Positions 25,556-34,605 of a stretch of 64,000 nucleotides of DNA are shown here, piece after piece. The stretch's first letter is position 1, and every line of letters starts with the position of its first letter. Source of the stretch: Marivita sp046591575 (GTDB lineage Bacteria; Pseudomonadota; Alphaproteobacteria; Rhodobacterales; Rhodobacteraceae). The position numbers and the translations under genes were made by a program. The notes below the pieces were generated by a model that was given only the letters and a program-made list of their open reading frames with translations, ran no database searches and was not told where the DNA came from. The DNA lies in assembly GCF_046591575.1 (NCBI RefSeq), contig NZ_JBIQWA010000001.1, positions 620,001 to 684,000 of the forward strand, read 5' to 3'.

Positions 25556-26535
25556 CGGATTTCACAACATTCCTCGCCGAACACGGGTGGGATACAGCAC
25601 AACAAGAACCATTGGCCGGTGATGCCTCAGCCCGGCGATACATCCGGCTCTCTAAAGGCAGAAAACGCGCCCTGTTGATGGTTGATCCACAAGGTGACAC
25701 AGCACGGTTTGCAGCTATGTCCCGGCATCTTCAGGCGGTAGGGCTATCGGCCCCGTCGATAATGGCTCAAACCGGACAATTGATGCTGATCGAAGACTTT
25801 GGCGATGCCCAATTCGCCCAAGTGATCGGCAATGACCCCGGTATGGAAAACCAGCTATACCGCGCCGCAACGGATGTCCTGTGCCATCTTGAGCAATGCG
25901 CGCTGCCGGACGAGATCCCGGAACTGGGGTCCCAAATTCTGGGCGACATGATCGAACCCGCATTCACCCATTACCTGCCCGCCATGGGAGGAACGCCCGG
26001 TCAGAGCTTTGTTGAAATCCGGAAATGTCTGTCGGAACGGCTGGCCGCCCATCTGCCCGGCACCAATGTCATGGTTCTTCGCGATTATCATGCAGAGAAC
26101 ATGATCTGGCTGCCCGATCGGGATGGCATCAGACGTGTTGGTCTTCTTGATTTTCAGGACGCGGTGATCGGGCCGCCGGTGTATGACCTTGTGTCCATGC
26201 TTCAGGATGCCCGGCGCGACGTGTCGGATGATTGCCGCCATGCAACGTTCACCCATTACCTGGAACGAACAGGCCGCTCTGAAACCCGCGTAGCGGCACT
26301 CTTCCATCTTTTGGGCATCCAGCGGAACCTGCGCATTCTTGGCGTTTTTGCCCGATTGGCAGTGGAACGCGGAAAACCGGGATACCTGGCCCTAATTCCA
26401 AGGGTCTGGGCCCATATCCAGACCAGCCTGGACGCCCCGGTTGCCAAACCCCTGAAAGGCCTGATCACCGACAGCTTTCCACCCCCAACGCCAGATCGGC
26501 TTAACACTTTGAGGCAACAATGCCTGACGCCGTAA
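25552..26535 (+). CDS. amgK: N-acetylmuramate/N-acetylglucosamine kinase AmgK
   Basis: This 327-residue aminoglycoside-phosphotransferase-like enzyme phosphorylates MurNAc at the anomeric position in the peptidoglycan recycling route that ends with UDP-MurNAc. It has the GDASARRYIRL nucleotide-binding start, LIEDFGDAQF, and the catalytic loop LRDYHAENMIWL with Asp178, plus LLDFQDAV with Asp200. The ATG overlaps the tsaE stop. It overlaps murU by 16 bases, which matches their consecutive reactions. Confidence 0.93.
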   Translation: MTDFTTFLAEHGWDTAQQEPLAGDASARRYIRLSKGRKRALLMVDPQGDTARFAAMSRHLQAVGLSAPSIMAQTGQLMLIEDFGDAQFAQVIGNDPGMENQLYRAATDVLCHLEQCALPDEIPELGSQILGDMIEPAFTHYLPAMGGTPGQSFVEIRKCLSERLAAHLPGTNVMVLRDYHAENMIWLPDRDGIRRVGLLDFQDAVIGPPVYDLVSMLQDARRDVSDDCRHATFTHYLERTGRSETRVAALFHLLGIQRNLRILGVFARLAVERGKPGYLALIPRVWAHIQTSLDAPVAKPLKGLITDSFPPPTPDRLNTLRQQCLTP

Positions 26536-27200
26536 TGTTGTTTGCTGCCGGGTTCGGCACGCGAATGGGCCGCTTGACCGCTGATCAACCCAAGCCGCTC
26601 ATCAAGGTGGCGGGGCAACCCTTGATTGACCATGCAATGAAATGGGTGAATGACTTTGACCCTCGGACCGTCGTGGTAAATGCGCATTACAAATCGGACC
26701 AGATAATTCACCATTTCGCACAAAGCCCGGTTCAGGTCAGGGTCGAATTCCCTGATATCCTGGACACCGGCGGTGGCCTCAAGGCCGCGCTGCCTATGTT
26801 GGACGCCGAAACGGTGTTCACGCTGAACAGCGACGCGGTATGGCAAGGGCCAAACCCGCTGAAATTACTTCAAGACGCCTGGACAGATGACATGCAGGCC
26901 TTGCTGCTGTGCGTCCCGAAGGCACAGGTGATTGGGCATATCGGCACGGGGGATTTCGACATGTCCAGCGATGGCCATGCGGTTTGGGGAACCACAATGA
27001 TCTATTCCGGAGCCCAGATCCTTCGGACAGATCTCGTGTCTGATAAGGACAAAACCGTGTTTTCCTTAAAAGAAATCTGGGACGATCTTGTCGGACAGAA
27101 TGCATTACACGCCATTTCGTATCCCGGGCAATGGTGTGATGTTGGGCATCCCGAAGGCATAGCGCTGGCTGAAGACATGTTAAGGACATCCCATGTTTGA
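26520..27200 (+). CDS. murU: N-acetylmuramate-1-phosphate uridylyltransferase MurU
   Basis: This 226-residue nucleotidyltransferase converts MurNAc-1-phosphate and UTP to UDP-MurNAc, bypassing de novo synthesis. It has the family signature FAAGFGTRMGRLTADQPKPL at residues 8-27, then VNAHYKSDQI, and LDTGGGLKAALPML near 80. Both ATG 26520 and ATG 26535 (four bases into the amgK end) would work; the upstream one gives the usual MPDA-type start. It overlaps addB by eight bases. Confidence 0.93.
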   Translation: MPDAVMLFAAGFGTRMGRLTADQPKPLIKVAGQPLIDHAMKWVNDFDPRTVVVNAHYKSDQIIHHFAQSPVQVRVEFPDILDTGGGLKAALPMLDAETVFTLNSDAVWQGPNPLKLLQDAWTDDMQALLLCVPKAQVIGHIGTGDFDMSSDGHAVWGTTMIYSGAQILRTDLVSDKDKTVFSLKEIWDDLVGQNALHAISYPGQWCDVGHPEGIALAEDMLRTSHV

Positions 27201-30138
27201 TCCCAGCGATGCACCGCGTATTTTCGCGCTTCCACCGGGCGCAGATTTTGCACAACAACTGGTGTTGGGCCTCAAGCACCGTCTGCAAGATGCCCCGCCC
27301 GAAGCGATGGCTCGGGTCGAGCTGGTTTTGAACACCCGGCGGATGCAGCGGCGCGTCGAAACCGTTTTCGATTCCCTCGGTGCCGGTTTCTTGCCCCGCA
27401 TCCGGTTGATCACCGACCTTGGTGACCCATTGGACAGGGCGGTGTTGCCAGACCCCGTACCCGCCCTGAGACGACAGCTCGAACTGGCAGAGCTGGTTGG
27501 ACGGTTGATTGATGCCGACCCAAGTTTGGCCCCCCGTTCCGCAACTTACGATCTGGCGCAAAGCCTTGGCGCGTTGCTGGACGAAATGCAAGCCGAGGGC
27601 GTCACGCCGGACGATATCGCAAATCTTGATGTCACCGATCAATCCGGCCATTGGGAACGCGCGCAGCGCTTCCTCGGGATCATCACGCATTACTTTGACC
27701 CCGCAACCGACGCACCAGACATTGCGACGATCAATCGAACGGTTCTCAGGTCAAAACTGGCGCGTTGGGTCGATCACCCACCAAACCATCCGATTGTCAT
27801 TGCCGGATCTACAGGATCACGCGGCTCTGCGTTTCAACTGATGTGCGCCGCGGCACGGTTACCGCAAGGTGCGGTGATCCTGCCGGGGTTTGATTTTGAC
27901 ACGCCCACCCACGTTTGGTCTGTGCTGCGCAACAATGCCCGCAACACAGACGCAATGCAGGGCGAAGACCATCCGCAGTTTCGATTTGCACGACTGATGG
28001 AACGATTGCAGATCGGGCCGGATCAGGTTTCGTCTTGGACCGACACGGCAGCACCGAACCCCGCAAGGAACGCCCTTGTCTCGTTGTCCCTGCGCCCCGC
28101 ACCTGTGACGGATCAATGGTTAAGCGACGGGCCGAATTTGCCGCCGTTGACCGACGCAATACAGTCTCTGACCTTGCTCGAAGCGCCTTCACCACGCGAT
28201 GAGGCCCGAGCCATTGCACTGCGTCTGCGCCAAGCGGCAGAAGACGGCACAACAGCCGCCTTGATCACCCCAGATCGCATGTTGACCCGTCGTGTGAGCG
28301 CATTGCTGGACCGGTGGGGCATCCTGCCGGATGACAGCGCGGGAACACCCGCCCAGCTGACCGCTCCGGGTCGATTGTTACGTCACATCGCGCAATTGCG
28401 GGTCAACGGACCAACTGCGGACGCGCTTTTGACACTGCTCAAACACCCATTATGTCATTCAGGCGCGGATCGTGGACAACACCTTCTTTGGACATCCGAG
28501 CTTGAACTTTTCATCAGAAACAAAGGCGTGCCCTATCCCGATTTACAACAGTTGATGGCATGGAAAAAGGCGGATGAGGCAGCGGACTGGCTGGCGTGGA
28601 TTGACGCCTGCCTTCTGCGTCCTGCCATCACCGGAAGGTTGTCATTGTCGGATCAGGTCACCCAGCATATCGCCCAAGCTGAAGCGATTTGCGCCGGTGC
28701 CAGCAGCACCGATGCATCCGAGCTTTGGGCCAAGGACGCTGGCAAAACCTGCCGCAAAGCGTTCGATGCGATTGTCCAAAATGCCTATTTCGGCGGTGCC
28801 ATGACGGCCCGCGATTACGCGGATCTTGTCGATGGGGTTCTGCGATCAGAAGAGGTGCGAGACCGCGATGCGCCGCATCCGCATATCCTGATCTGGGGCA
28901 CAATCGAGGCACGTGTCATGGGGGCTGATCTGGTGATCCTTGGCGGGTTGAACGAACATTCCTGGCCGGATGCTCCGCCTCCCGATCCGTGGCTCAACCG
29001 GCGCATGCGCCAGCAGGTGGGTTTACTCTTGCCAGAGCGACGGATCGGCCTGTCGGCCCATGACTTCCAGCAGGCGGTTGGTGCCAACGAGGTCTGGCTT
29101 ACCCGAGCCGAGCGATCCGAAGATGCCGAAACAGTCCCGTCCCGGTGGCTTAACCGTCTGACCAACCTGTTGAAAGGATTGCCCAGAACCGGTGGACCAG
29201 ACGCGCTTGCCGAAATCAGAGATCGTGGCCAAAAATGGCTCCGGCTTGGGCGCGTGTTGGAAACCCCCATCGCAACCGACCCTGCCGCGCGCCCGTCACC
29301 GATTCCCCCGGTAAGCGCCCGACCAACAGAATTGTCGGTCACCAATATCGAGAAACTGATCCGCGATCCTTATGCCATTTACGCCTCCAAGGTGCTGCGC
29401 TTGCGGCCTTTGCATCCCATTCAGCACGCGCCCAATGCCATGAAACGCGGGACAGTTATTCACAAGGTATTTGAGGAATTCGTCTCTGATACCGCTGAAA
29501 AGGCCGATCTCATCAGCACAGAGAAACTGGTCGCGATTGCCGAAGATGTTCTGACTTCCGAGGTCGCGTGGCCGACAGACCGGATTCAATGGCGTGTTCG
29601 GATCGAAAAAATCGCCGAGTGGTTCGTCCAGAACGAACGCGCCCGACGTGCGATGGCGCGGCCTGTTCTGTTCGAAAAAACCGGCGCAATGGACATATCT
29701 ACCCCGCCCTTCAGGATTACCGCAAAAGCAGACAGAATTGATCTGAACAGCCGGGGCGAAGCGTTGGTCTATGACTACAAAACCGGAACCGCGCCGACCA
29801 AGGATCAACAGATGTTGTTTGACGTGCAGCTGCTTGTGACAGCCGCACTCATCTGCGAGGGCGGGTTTCCCCAGATTTCACCGCGCGGGGTGGCTGACGC
29901 ACGTTACATATCGTTGACCGGAGAGGGCAAAGAGGTGCCAGCACCTCTCGAAGAATGCCCGCCAGAGCGCATATTGGCAATGTTGACCACCCTGATTGAT
30001 GCCTATCGCGACCCAAACACAGGGTATACCGCACGCAACAAGATGCACAAAGATGTCTTTGGATCAGACTATGATCAACTGTCGCGTTTCGGCGAATGGG
30101 ATGCATCGGACGCTGCGCAGAAAGTTATTCTCTCATGA
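27193..30138 (+). CDS. addB: Double-strand break repair protein AddB
   Basis: This 981-residue protein is the AddB subunit of the AddAB helicase-nuclease that processes DNA ends for RecA. The N-terminus is helicase-like, but I see no intact Walker A, as expected for alphaproteobacterial AddB. The C-terminal RecB-type nuclease motif is LVYDYKTG near residue 860, preceded by KRGTVIHKVFEEF near 755. It lacks an obvious four-cysteine iron-sulfur arrangement. It overlaps murU by eight bases and addA by four. Confidence 0.95.
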   Translation: MFDPSDAPRIFALPPGADFAQQLVLGLKHRLQDAPPEAMARVELVLNTRRMQRRVETVFDSLGAGFLPRIRLITDLGDPLDRAVLPDPVPALRRQLELAELVGRLIDADPSLAPRSATYDLAQSLGALLDEMQAEGVTPDDIANLDVTDQSGHWERAQRFLGIITHYFDPATDAPDIATINRTVLRSKLARWVDHPPNHPIVIAGSTGSRGSAFQLMCAAARLPQGAVILPGFDFDTPTHVWSVLRNNARNTDAMQGEDHPQFRFARLMERLQIGPDQVSSWTDTAAPNPARNALVSLSLRPAPVTDQWLSDGPNLPPLTDAIQSLTLLEAPSPRDEARAIALRLRQAAEDGTTAALITPDRMLTRRVSALLDRWGILPDDSAGTPAQLTAPGRLLRHIAQLRVNGPTADALLTLLKHPLCHSGADRGQHLLWTSELELFIRNKGVPYPDLQQLMAWKKADEAADWLAWIDACLLRPAITGRLSLSDQVTQHIAQAEAICAGASSTDASELWAKDAGKTCRKAFDAIVQNAYFGGAMTARDYADLVDGVLRSEEVRDRDAPHPHILIWGTIEARVMGADLVILGGLNEHSWPDAPPPDPWLNRRMRQQVGLLLPERRIGLSAHDFQQAVGANEVWLTRAERSEDAETVPSRWLNRLTNLLKGLPRTGGPDALAEIRDRGQKWLRLGRVLETPIATDPAARPSPIPPVSARPTELSVTNIEKLIRDPYAIYASKVLRLRPLHPIQHAPNAMKRGTVIHKVFEEFVSDTAEKADLISTEKLVAIAEDVLTSEVAWPTDRIQWRVRIEKIAEWFVQNERARRAMARPVLFEKTGAMDISTPPFRITAKADRIDLNSRGEALVYDYKTGTAPTKDQQMLFDVQLLVTAALICEGGFPQISPRGVADARYISLTGEGKEVPAPLEECPPERILAMLTTLIDAYRDPNTGYTARNKMHKDVFGSDYDQLSRFGEWDASDAAQKVILS

Positions 30139-33100
30139 TCCGAAATGATGCGACAGAAGCCCAGGTTCGGGCGGCCGATCCAGGTAAATCGACCTGGCTG
30201 GGCGCAAATGCGGGATCTGGAAAAACCCGCGTTCTGACGGACCGTGTGGCCCGTCTTTTGTTGGGCGATACCCGCCCGGAACGCATTTTGTGCCTGACCT
30301 TCACCAATGCCGCTGCAAGCGAGATGCAAAACCGTTTGTTCAAGCGGCTGGGGGAATGGGCAATGCTGGATGACGCTGCGCTGACCAAACAGCTTTTGGA
30401 ACTTGGAGAACATCAGGATCATCTGACCTCTGACTTTCTATCGCGCGCGCGCACCTTGTTTGCGCGCGCCATCGAAACGCCCGGTGGGCTGCGGATTCAA
30501 ACAATTCACGCCTTTTGCGCGTCTATCTTGCGTCGTTTTCCGCTGGAAGCTGGGATCAGCCCGCAATTCAAAGAAATCGACGACCGCGCGGCTCAGCTTT
30601 TACGAGAGCAAATTCTGGATGACATGGCGCAGGGGCCAGAGGCCAATTTGATCGCCGATATCGCGCGCATCGCGTCCAACAATCCGCTACAGGAATTGGC
30701 CGACGCGATTGTCGGGCATAGGAACGGGTTCGCACCATCGCTGACACATGCCGAATTGCTAGAACGGTACGGATTGCCGGGAAATGCATCACGCGACGAT
30801 GTGGTGAACAGCGTTTTTTTGGGCAGTGAAATCGCTCTTTTGGCAGAGTTTGTGCCACATCTATTGGCCAGCGGTCCGATGGATCAAAAATTGGGGCGTG
30901 CCCTCCAAAAGGTGACGGCCCCGGATTTACAGGCCCTGAGAACACTGGAATCGGTGCTTCTCAAAGCGGATGGCGTTGCAAAAATAGGGTCTATTCCGAC
31001 GAAAAAACTGCGTGAAGGCGTTCTTTCGCCGCTGATGGCACGCTTTGAAGATCTGATTGGCAGGGTCGAATCCGCGCGTGAAACGCGCCTGGCGTTGGAC
31101 GCTGTCGCACGCGACGCCACGCTGCACCGTTTCGCCGACGCCTTTCTTGGACGCTACGAGAGCACGAAACAGACACTTGGCTGGTTGGATTTTGATGATC
31201 TTATCACCCGGACAAGACAGCTTTTGACAGACAGCCAACAGGCGCAATGGGTGCTCTATCGTCTTGATGGGGGTATTGATCACATTTTGGTCGACGAAGC
31301 CCAGGACACCAGCCCTGCGCAATGGGAAGTGATCAACCGACTCGCCCAGGAATTCACCTCAGGCGACGGCGCGCGTGCAGATATTCAGCGCACGATTTTT
31401 GTGGTTGGAGATAAAAAACAGTCGATTTATTCGTTCCAGGGCGCAGATCCGCAAGAATTCGATCATATGCGCCTGGCGTTTCAGGATCAGATGAAGACGA
31501 CACCCGCGCCATTGCAGGACGGGCAGTTAAGCTATTCGTTTCGATCCTCGGTTCCGATTTTACGATTGGTGGATACCTTGTTTCGGGGGCGCGACAAAGC
31601 CGGGTTTTTGCCGGATCAGACCCACATTTCCTTCCATGATACCCTTCCGGGCCGCGTCGATCTGTGGCCCTTGCTGGAACCCGCCACACATGACGATGAC
31701 GACATGCCGTGGGACTCTCCGGTCGATCGGGTAAGCCCGACACACCATAATGTAGTACTGGCCAGCAGGGTTGCGGGTTTTATCCATCGGACACTGACGG
31801 ATGGAACGGCCCTGCCTGTCGGAAAAGCCGACGACGGGTCAATTCAGACCCGCCGCGTTCATGCTGGCGATTTTCTTATTCTGGTGCGCAGTCGCGGGGC
31901 GCTGTTTCACGAAATCCTGAAAGCCTGCAAATCACGTGGGCTTCCGATTGCAGGCGCAGACAAGCTCAAGGTTATGGCGGAACTGGCGGTCCGGGACTTG
32001 CGCGCGCTGCTTGCCTTTCTGGCCACCCCAGAAGACAGCCTTTCGCTTGCCGCAGCCTTGCGATCCCCGCTGTTTGGCCTGGATGAACAGGCCATTTTTG
32101 ACCTCGCCCACCGGCGCAAATCTCCGCATCTTTGGGAAGAGTTGCGCAAGCAAAGAGACACATATCCCGCCATTCTTGAGGTTCTCGAAGACCTCCGCGC
32201 CCGACTGGACTTTCTGCGACCCTACGACCTTTTGGAACGGATTCTCATCCGGCATCAGGGACGGCAAAAACTGATCGGGCGGTTGGGTGAAGAGGCCGAA
32301 GACGGTATCGACGCCTTGCTCAATCAGGCCTTGGCCTATGAACAAACCGACATTCCCAGCCTGACCGGGTTTCTGCACTGGATGGAAACGGACGATATCG
32401 AAATCAAGCGAAGCGTAGACAGTGCCGGGGCACGGATTCGGGTAATGACGATCCATGGGGCAAAAGGATTGGAAGCGCCGATTGTCATCGTGCCGGACAC
32501 CCACAAAAAGGCGTCTCAGTCCAGCAAGGAAACCTTTGTCCTGGCCGACGGTCACGCCCATTGGCGCGGGTCAGATAAAACACGCGCGGCCTATCAACGC
32601 AACGCATTGGACCGAGCGCGCCAAGCCGAAGAAGAGGAAAAAGACCGCCTGCTTTATGTGGCTCTGACACGTGCGGAACGTTGGCTTGTTGTCGCGGCAG
32701 CAGGGGCACCGGACAAACGCGCAGAAAGCTGGCATGACCGTATTTCGGCAACGTTAGAGACAGTTGGCGGCGTGTCCACATCTTTTGAATTCGAGGATTC
32801 CGGGCCAAAACTGGGCCAGCGGCTGGACCATCTGACATGGCCTGATCCGGATAAAGCGGCTGCGGGACCCGACGCGACAGACACGCCAGCGTTGCCCGAT
32901 ATCTTCGGGACATCAGCGCCCGTTGCAAAGCCTCCGGTCGAGATCTTAAGCCCCTCTGATCTTGGCGGTGCCAAGGCGCTGTCCGGCGCCGATGGTGATT
33001 TAACCGAAATGGCCAAAGACCGCGGTACGATGATCCATCTGTTGCTCGAAACGCTCCCTGCTGTCCCCCCAAACGACCAACGATCACTTGCAGAGCGGCT

Positions 33101-33530
33101 GATGGGATCTCACCCATCGGCCGCAGACCTGATTGAAGAGGCTCTGACCGTACTTTCATGCCCAGAGCTGTCACATATCTTTGATCCCCAGGCGCTGGCC
33201 GAAACCCCCGTTACAGCCCGTCTTACCGAACTGGGGGAAAAATCGGTCCACGGTATCATCGACCGATTGATCGTCACCCCAAAGAAAATCACGGCAGTCG
33301 ATTTCAAAACCAATCGCATCGTCCCAAATACCCCAAGCAAGACGCCTGAGGGCCTGCTTCGCCAAATGGGGGCCTATCACGCAATACTCACCAAGATTTA
33401 CCCCGACCGGGCAATTGAAACCGGGATTTTGTGGACCCGCCCTGCCACCTACATGATGCTGCCGTCGTCTCTGACGACCCAAGCTCTCTTGAGAGCCAGC
33501 CACCTTGACGCCCCGACTTCGGATACTTAG
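30135..33530 (+). CDS. addA: Double-strand break repair helicase AddA
   Basis: This 1131-residue UvrD-type helicase-nuclease partners AddB. Walker A is GANAGSGKT at 23-31. IDHILVDEAQDTSPAQW is the DExx motif, GDKKQSIYSFQGADP motif III, and VMTIHGAKGLEAPIV and LLYVALTRAERWL later helicase motifs. The C-terminal nuclease motif is AVDFKTNR near residue 1055. Its ATG overlaps the addB stop by four bases. trxA follows after 47 bases. Confidence 0.97.
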   Translation: MIRNDATEAQVRAADPGKSTWLGANAGSGKTRVLTDRVARLLLGDTRPERILCLTFTNAAASEMQNRLFKRLGEWAMLDDAALTKQLLELGEHQDHLTSDFLSRARTLFARAIETPGGLRIQTIHAFCASILRRFPLEAGISPQFKEIDDRAAQLLREQILDDMAQGPEANLIADIARIASNNPLQELADAIVGHRNGFAPSLTHAELLERYGLPGNASRDDVVNSVFLGSEIALLAEFVPHLLASGPMDQKLGRALQKVTAPDLQALRTLESVLLKADGVAKIGSIPTKKLREGVLSPLMARFEDLIGRVESARETRLALDAVARDATLHRFADAFLGRYESTKQTLGWLDFDDLITRTRQLLTDSQQAQWVLYRLDGGIDHILVDEAQDTSPAQWEVINRLAQEFTSGDGARADIQRTIFVVGDKKQSIYSFQGADPQEFDHMRLAFQDQMKTTPAPLQDGQLSYSFRSSVPILRLVDTLFRGRDKAGFLPDQTHISFHDTLPGRVDLWPLLEPATHDDDDMPWDSPVDRVSPTHHNVVLASRVAGFIHRTLTDGTALPVGKADDGSIQTRRVHAGDFLILVRSRGALFHEILKACKSRGLPIAGADKLKVMAELAVRDLRALLAFLATPEDSLSLAAALRSPLFGLDEQAIFDLAHRRKSPHLWEELRKQRDTYPAILEVLEDLRARLDFLRPYDLLERILIRHQGRQKLIGRLGEEAEDGIDALLNQALAYEQTDIPSLTGFLHWMETDDIEIKRSVDSAGARIRVMTIHGAKGLEAPIVIVPDTHKKASQSSKETFVLADGHAHWRGSDKTRAAYQRNALDRARQAEEEEKDRLLYVALTRAERWLVVAAAGAPDKRAESWHDRISATLETVGGVSTSFEFEDSGPKLGQRLDHLTWPDPDKAAAGPDATDTPALPDIFGTSAPVAKPPVEILSPSDLGGAKALSGADGDLTEMAKDRGTMIHLLLETLPAVPPNDQRSLAERLMGSHPSAADLIEEALTVLSCPELSHIFDPQALAETPVTARLTELGEKSVHGIIDRLIVTPKKITAVDFKTNRIVPNTPSKTPEGLLRQMGAYHAILTKIYPDRAIETGILWTRPATYMMLPSSLTTQALLRASHLDAPTSDT

Positions 33531-33577
33531 TCTCTTGCTCCGACCCAATCATGCGCACAGCCGCAAGGAGAGACCAG

Positions 33578-33898
33578 ATGTCCACCGTCGCCGTAACTGA
33601 CGAAACTTTCGACAGCGAAGTTAAGAATTCCAGCGTACCCGTTGTGGTAGATTTCTGGGCCGAATGGTGCGGCCCGTGCAAGCAAATTGGCCCGGCTCTG
33701 GAAGAGCTGGCGGCAGAATATGGCGATGCAGTCAAGATCGCCAAGGTTGACGTTGACACCAACCCCAACACAGCCCAAGCCATGGGCGTGCGGGGCATCC
33801 CGTCCCTTTTCATTTTCAAGGACGGTCAGGTGGTTTCCAACAAAACCGGTGCCGCGCCAAAGGCGGCTCTTAAAGGCTGGATCGACGAAAGTATCTGA
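33578..33898 (+). CDS. trxA: Thioredoxin
   Basis: This 106-residue thioredoxin has the redox pair Cys31/Cys34 in FWAEWCGPCKQ and the cis-proline loop GIPSLFIF. It reduces cytoplasmic disulfides with electrons from thioredoxin reductase. The ATG at 33578 has AAGGAG seven bases upstream; an ATG nine codons earlier lacks one. It closes the tsaE-to-trxA gene series and is followed by a strong terminator. Confidence 0.97.
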   Translation: MSTVAVTDETFDSEVKNSSVPVVVDFWAEWCGPCKQIGPALEELAAEYGDAVKIAKVDVDTNPNTAQAMGVRGIPSLFIFKDGQVVSNKTGAAPKAALKGWIDESI

Positions 33899-33917
33899 GA
33901 TTAAATGGTTTTGTGAC

Positions 33918-33946
33918 AAACGCCCGGTGTCTTTCGCCGGGCGTTT
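33918..33946 (+). terminator. Rho-independent terminator after trxA
   Basis: AAACGCCCGG (33918-33927) pairs perfectly with CCGGGCGTTT (33937-33946) around a nine-base loop and ends in a short T run. It lies 20 bases after the trxA stop and separates it from hslVU. Confidence 0.88.
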
Positions 33947-33958
33947 TGCGTTGCGGGG

Positions 33959-33987
33959 CTTGTGCCAGTGAAAGGTTCGGCCCATAT
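33959..33987 (+). promoter_or_regulatory. Heat-shock (sigma-32 type) promoter candidate for hslVU
   Basis: CTTGTG (33959-33964), a 16-base spacer and CCCATAT (33981-33987) resemble the RpoH pattern CTTGAA / CCCATNT. It lies just after the trxA terminator and about 28 bases before the hslV ATG, where a heat-shock promoter is expected. Confidence 0.55.
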
Positions 33988-34014
33988 CCACACCAAACAG
34001 GCAAAGGACTTGGC

Positions 34015-34572
34015 ATGGCTGACACAGAGTTTCCCGGCTGGCACGGCACCACAATCATTGGCGTTCGCAAGGGTGGCAAGGTTGTGATTGCAGGAGACGG
34101 CCAAGTCAGTCTTGGTCAAACGGTCATCAAGGGTACCGCCCGAAAAGTTAGGCGTATTTCACCGGGTGGTTACGATATTGTCGCCGGATTTGCAGGCTCA
34201 ACCGCCGATGCGTTTACCTTGCTTGAACGGCTGGAGGCCAAGCTCGAGAACACGCCCGGACAATTGCAGCGTGCAAGTGTGGAACTGGCCAAGGATTGGC
34301 GCACCGACAAGTACCTGCAGAAACTGGAAGCGATGCTCATCGTGACAGATGGATCAGAGCTATATGTCATCACCGGTGCCGGCGATGTGCTTGAGCCGGA
34401 ACATGATGTGACGGCGATCGGATCGGGCGGCAACTACGCGCTGGCCGCAGGTCGCGCCCTGATGGATACAGACAAGGACGCCGAAACCGTCGCGCGCGAA
34501 GCGATGGCGATTGCAGCGGATATCTGCGTTTACACCAACGGCAATCTGACGGTCGAGGCAATCAGCGCCTAA
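34015..34572 (+). CDS. hslV: ATP-dependent protease peptidase subunit HslV
   Basis: This 185-residue threonine protease forms the core of HslUV. The mature active N-terminus would be Thr12 (TTIIGVRKGGKVVIAGDGQ), so an 11-residue leader (MADTEFPGWHG) must be removed. Further family motifs are VRRI, GYDIVAGFAGSTADAF and AIGSGGNYALAAGRAL. The ATG at 34015 follows AAAGGA. A heat-shock-type promoter precedes it, and hslU follows after 33 bases. Confidence 0.96.
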   Translation: MADTEFPGWHGTTIIGVRKGGKVVIAGDGQVSLGQTVIKGTARKVRRISPGGYDIVAGFAGSTADAFTLLERLEAKLENTPGQLQRASVELAKDWRTDKYLQKLEAMLIVTDGSELYVITGAGDVLEPEHDVTAIGSGGNYALAAGRALMDTDKDAETVAREAMAIAADICVYTNGNLTVEAISA

Positions 34573-34605
34573 ACGCTGCCTTCCGCTGCCTGAAAGGATC
34601 ACTCT

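Noticed and set aside
26818..27690. 290-codon minus-strand frame across murU and addB
   Set aside because: It spans the junction of two well-supported genes on the other strand and shows no domain.
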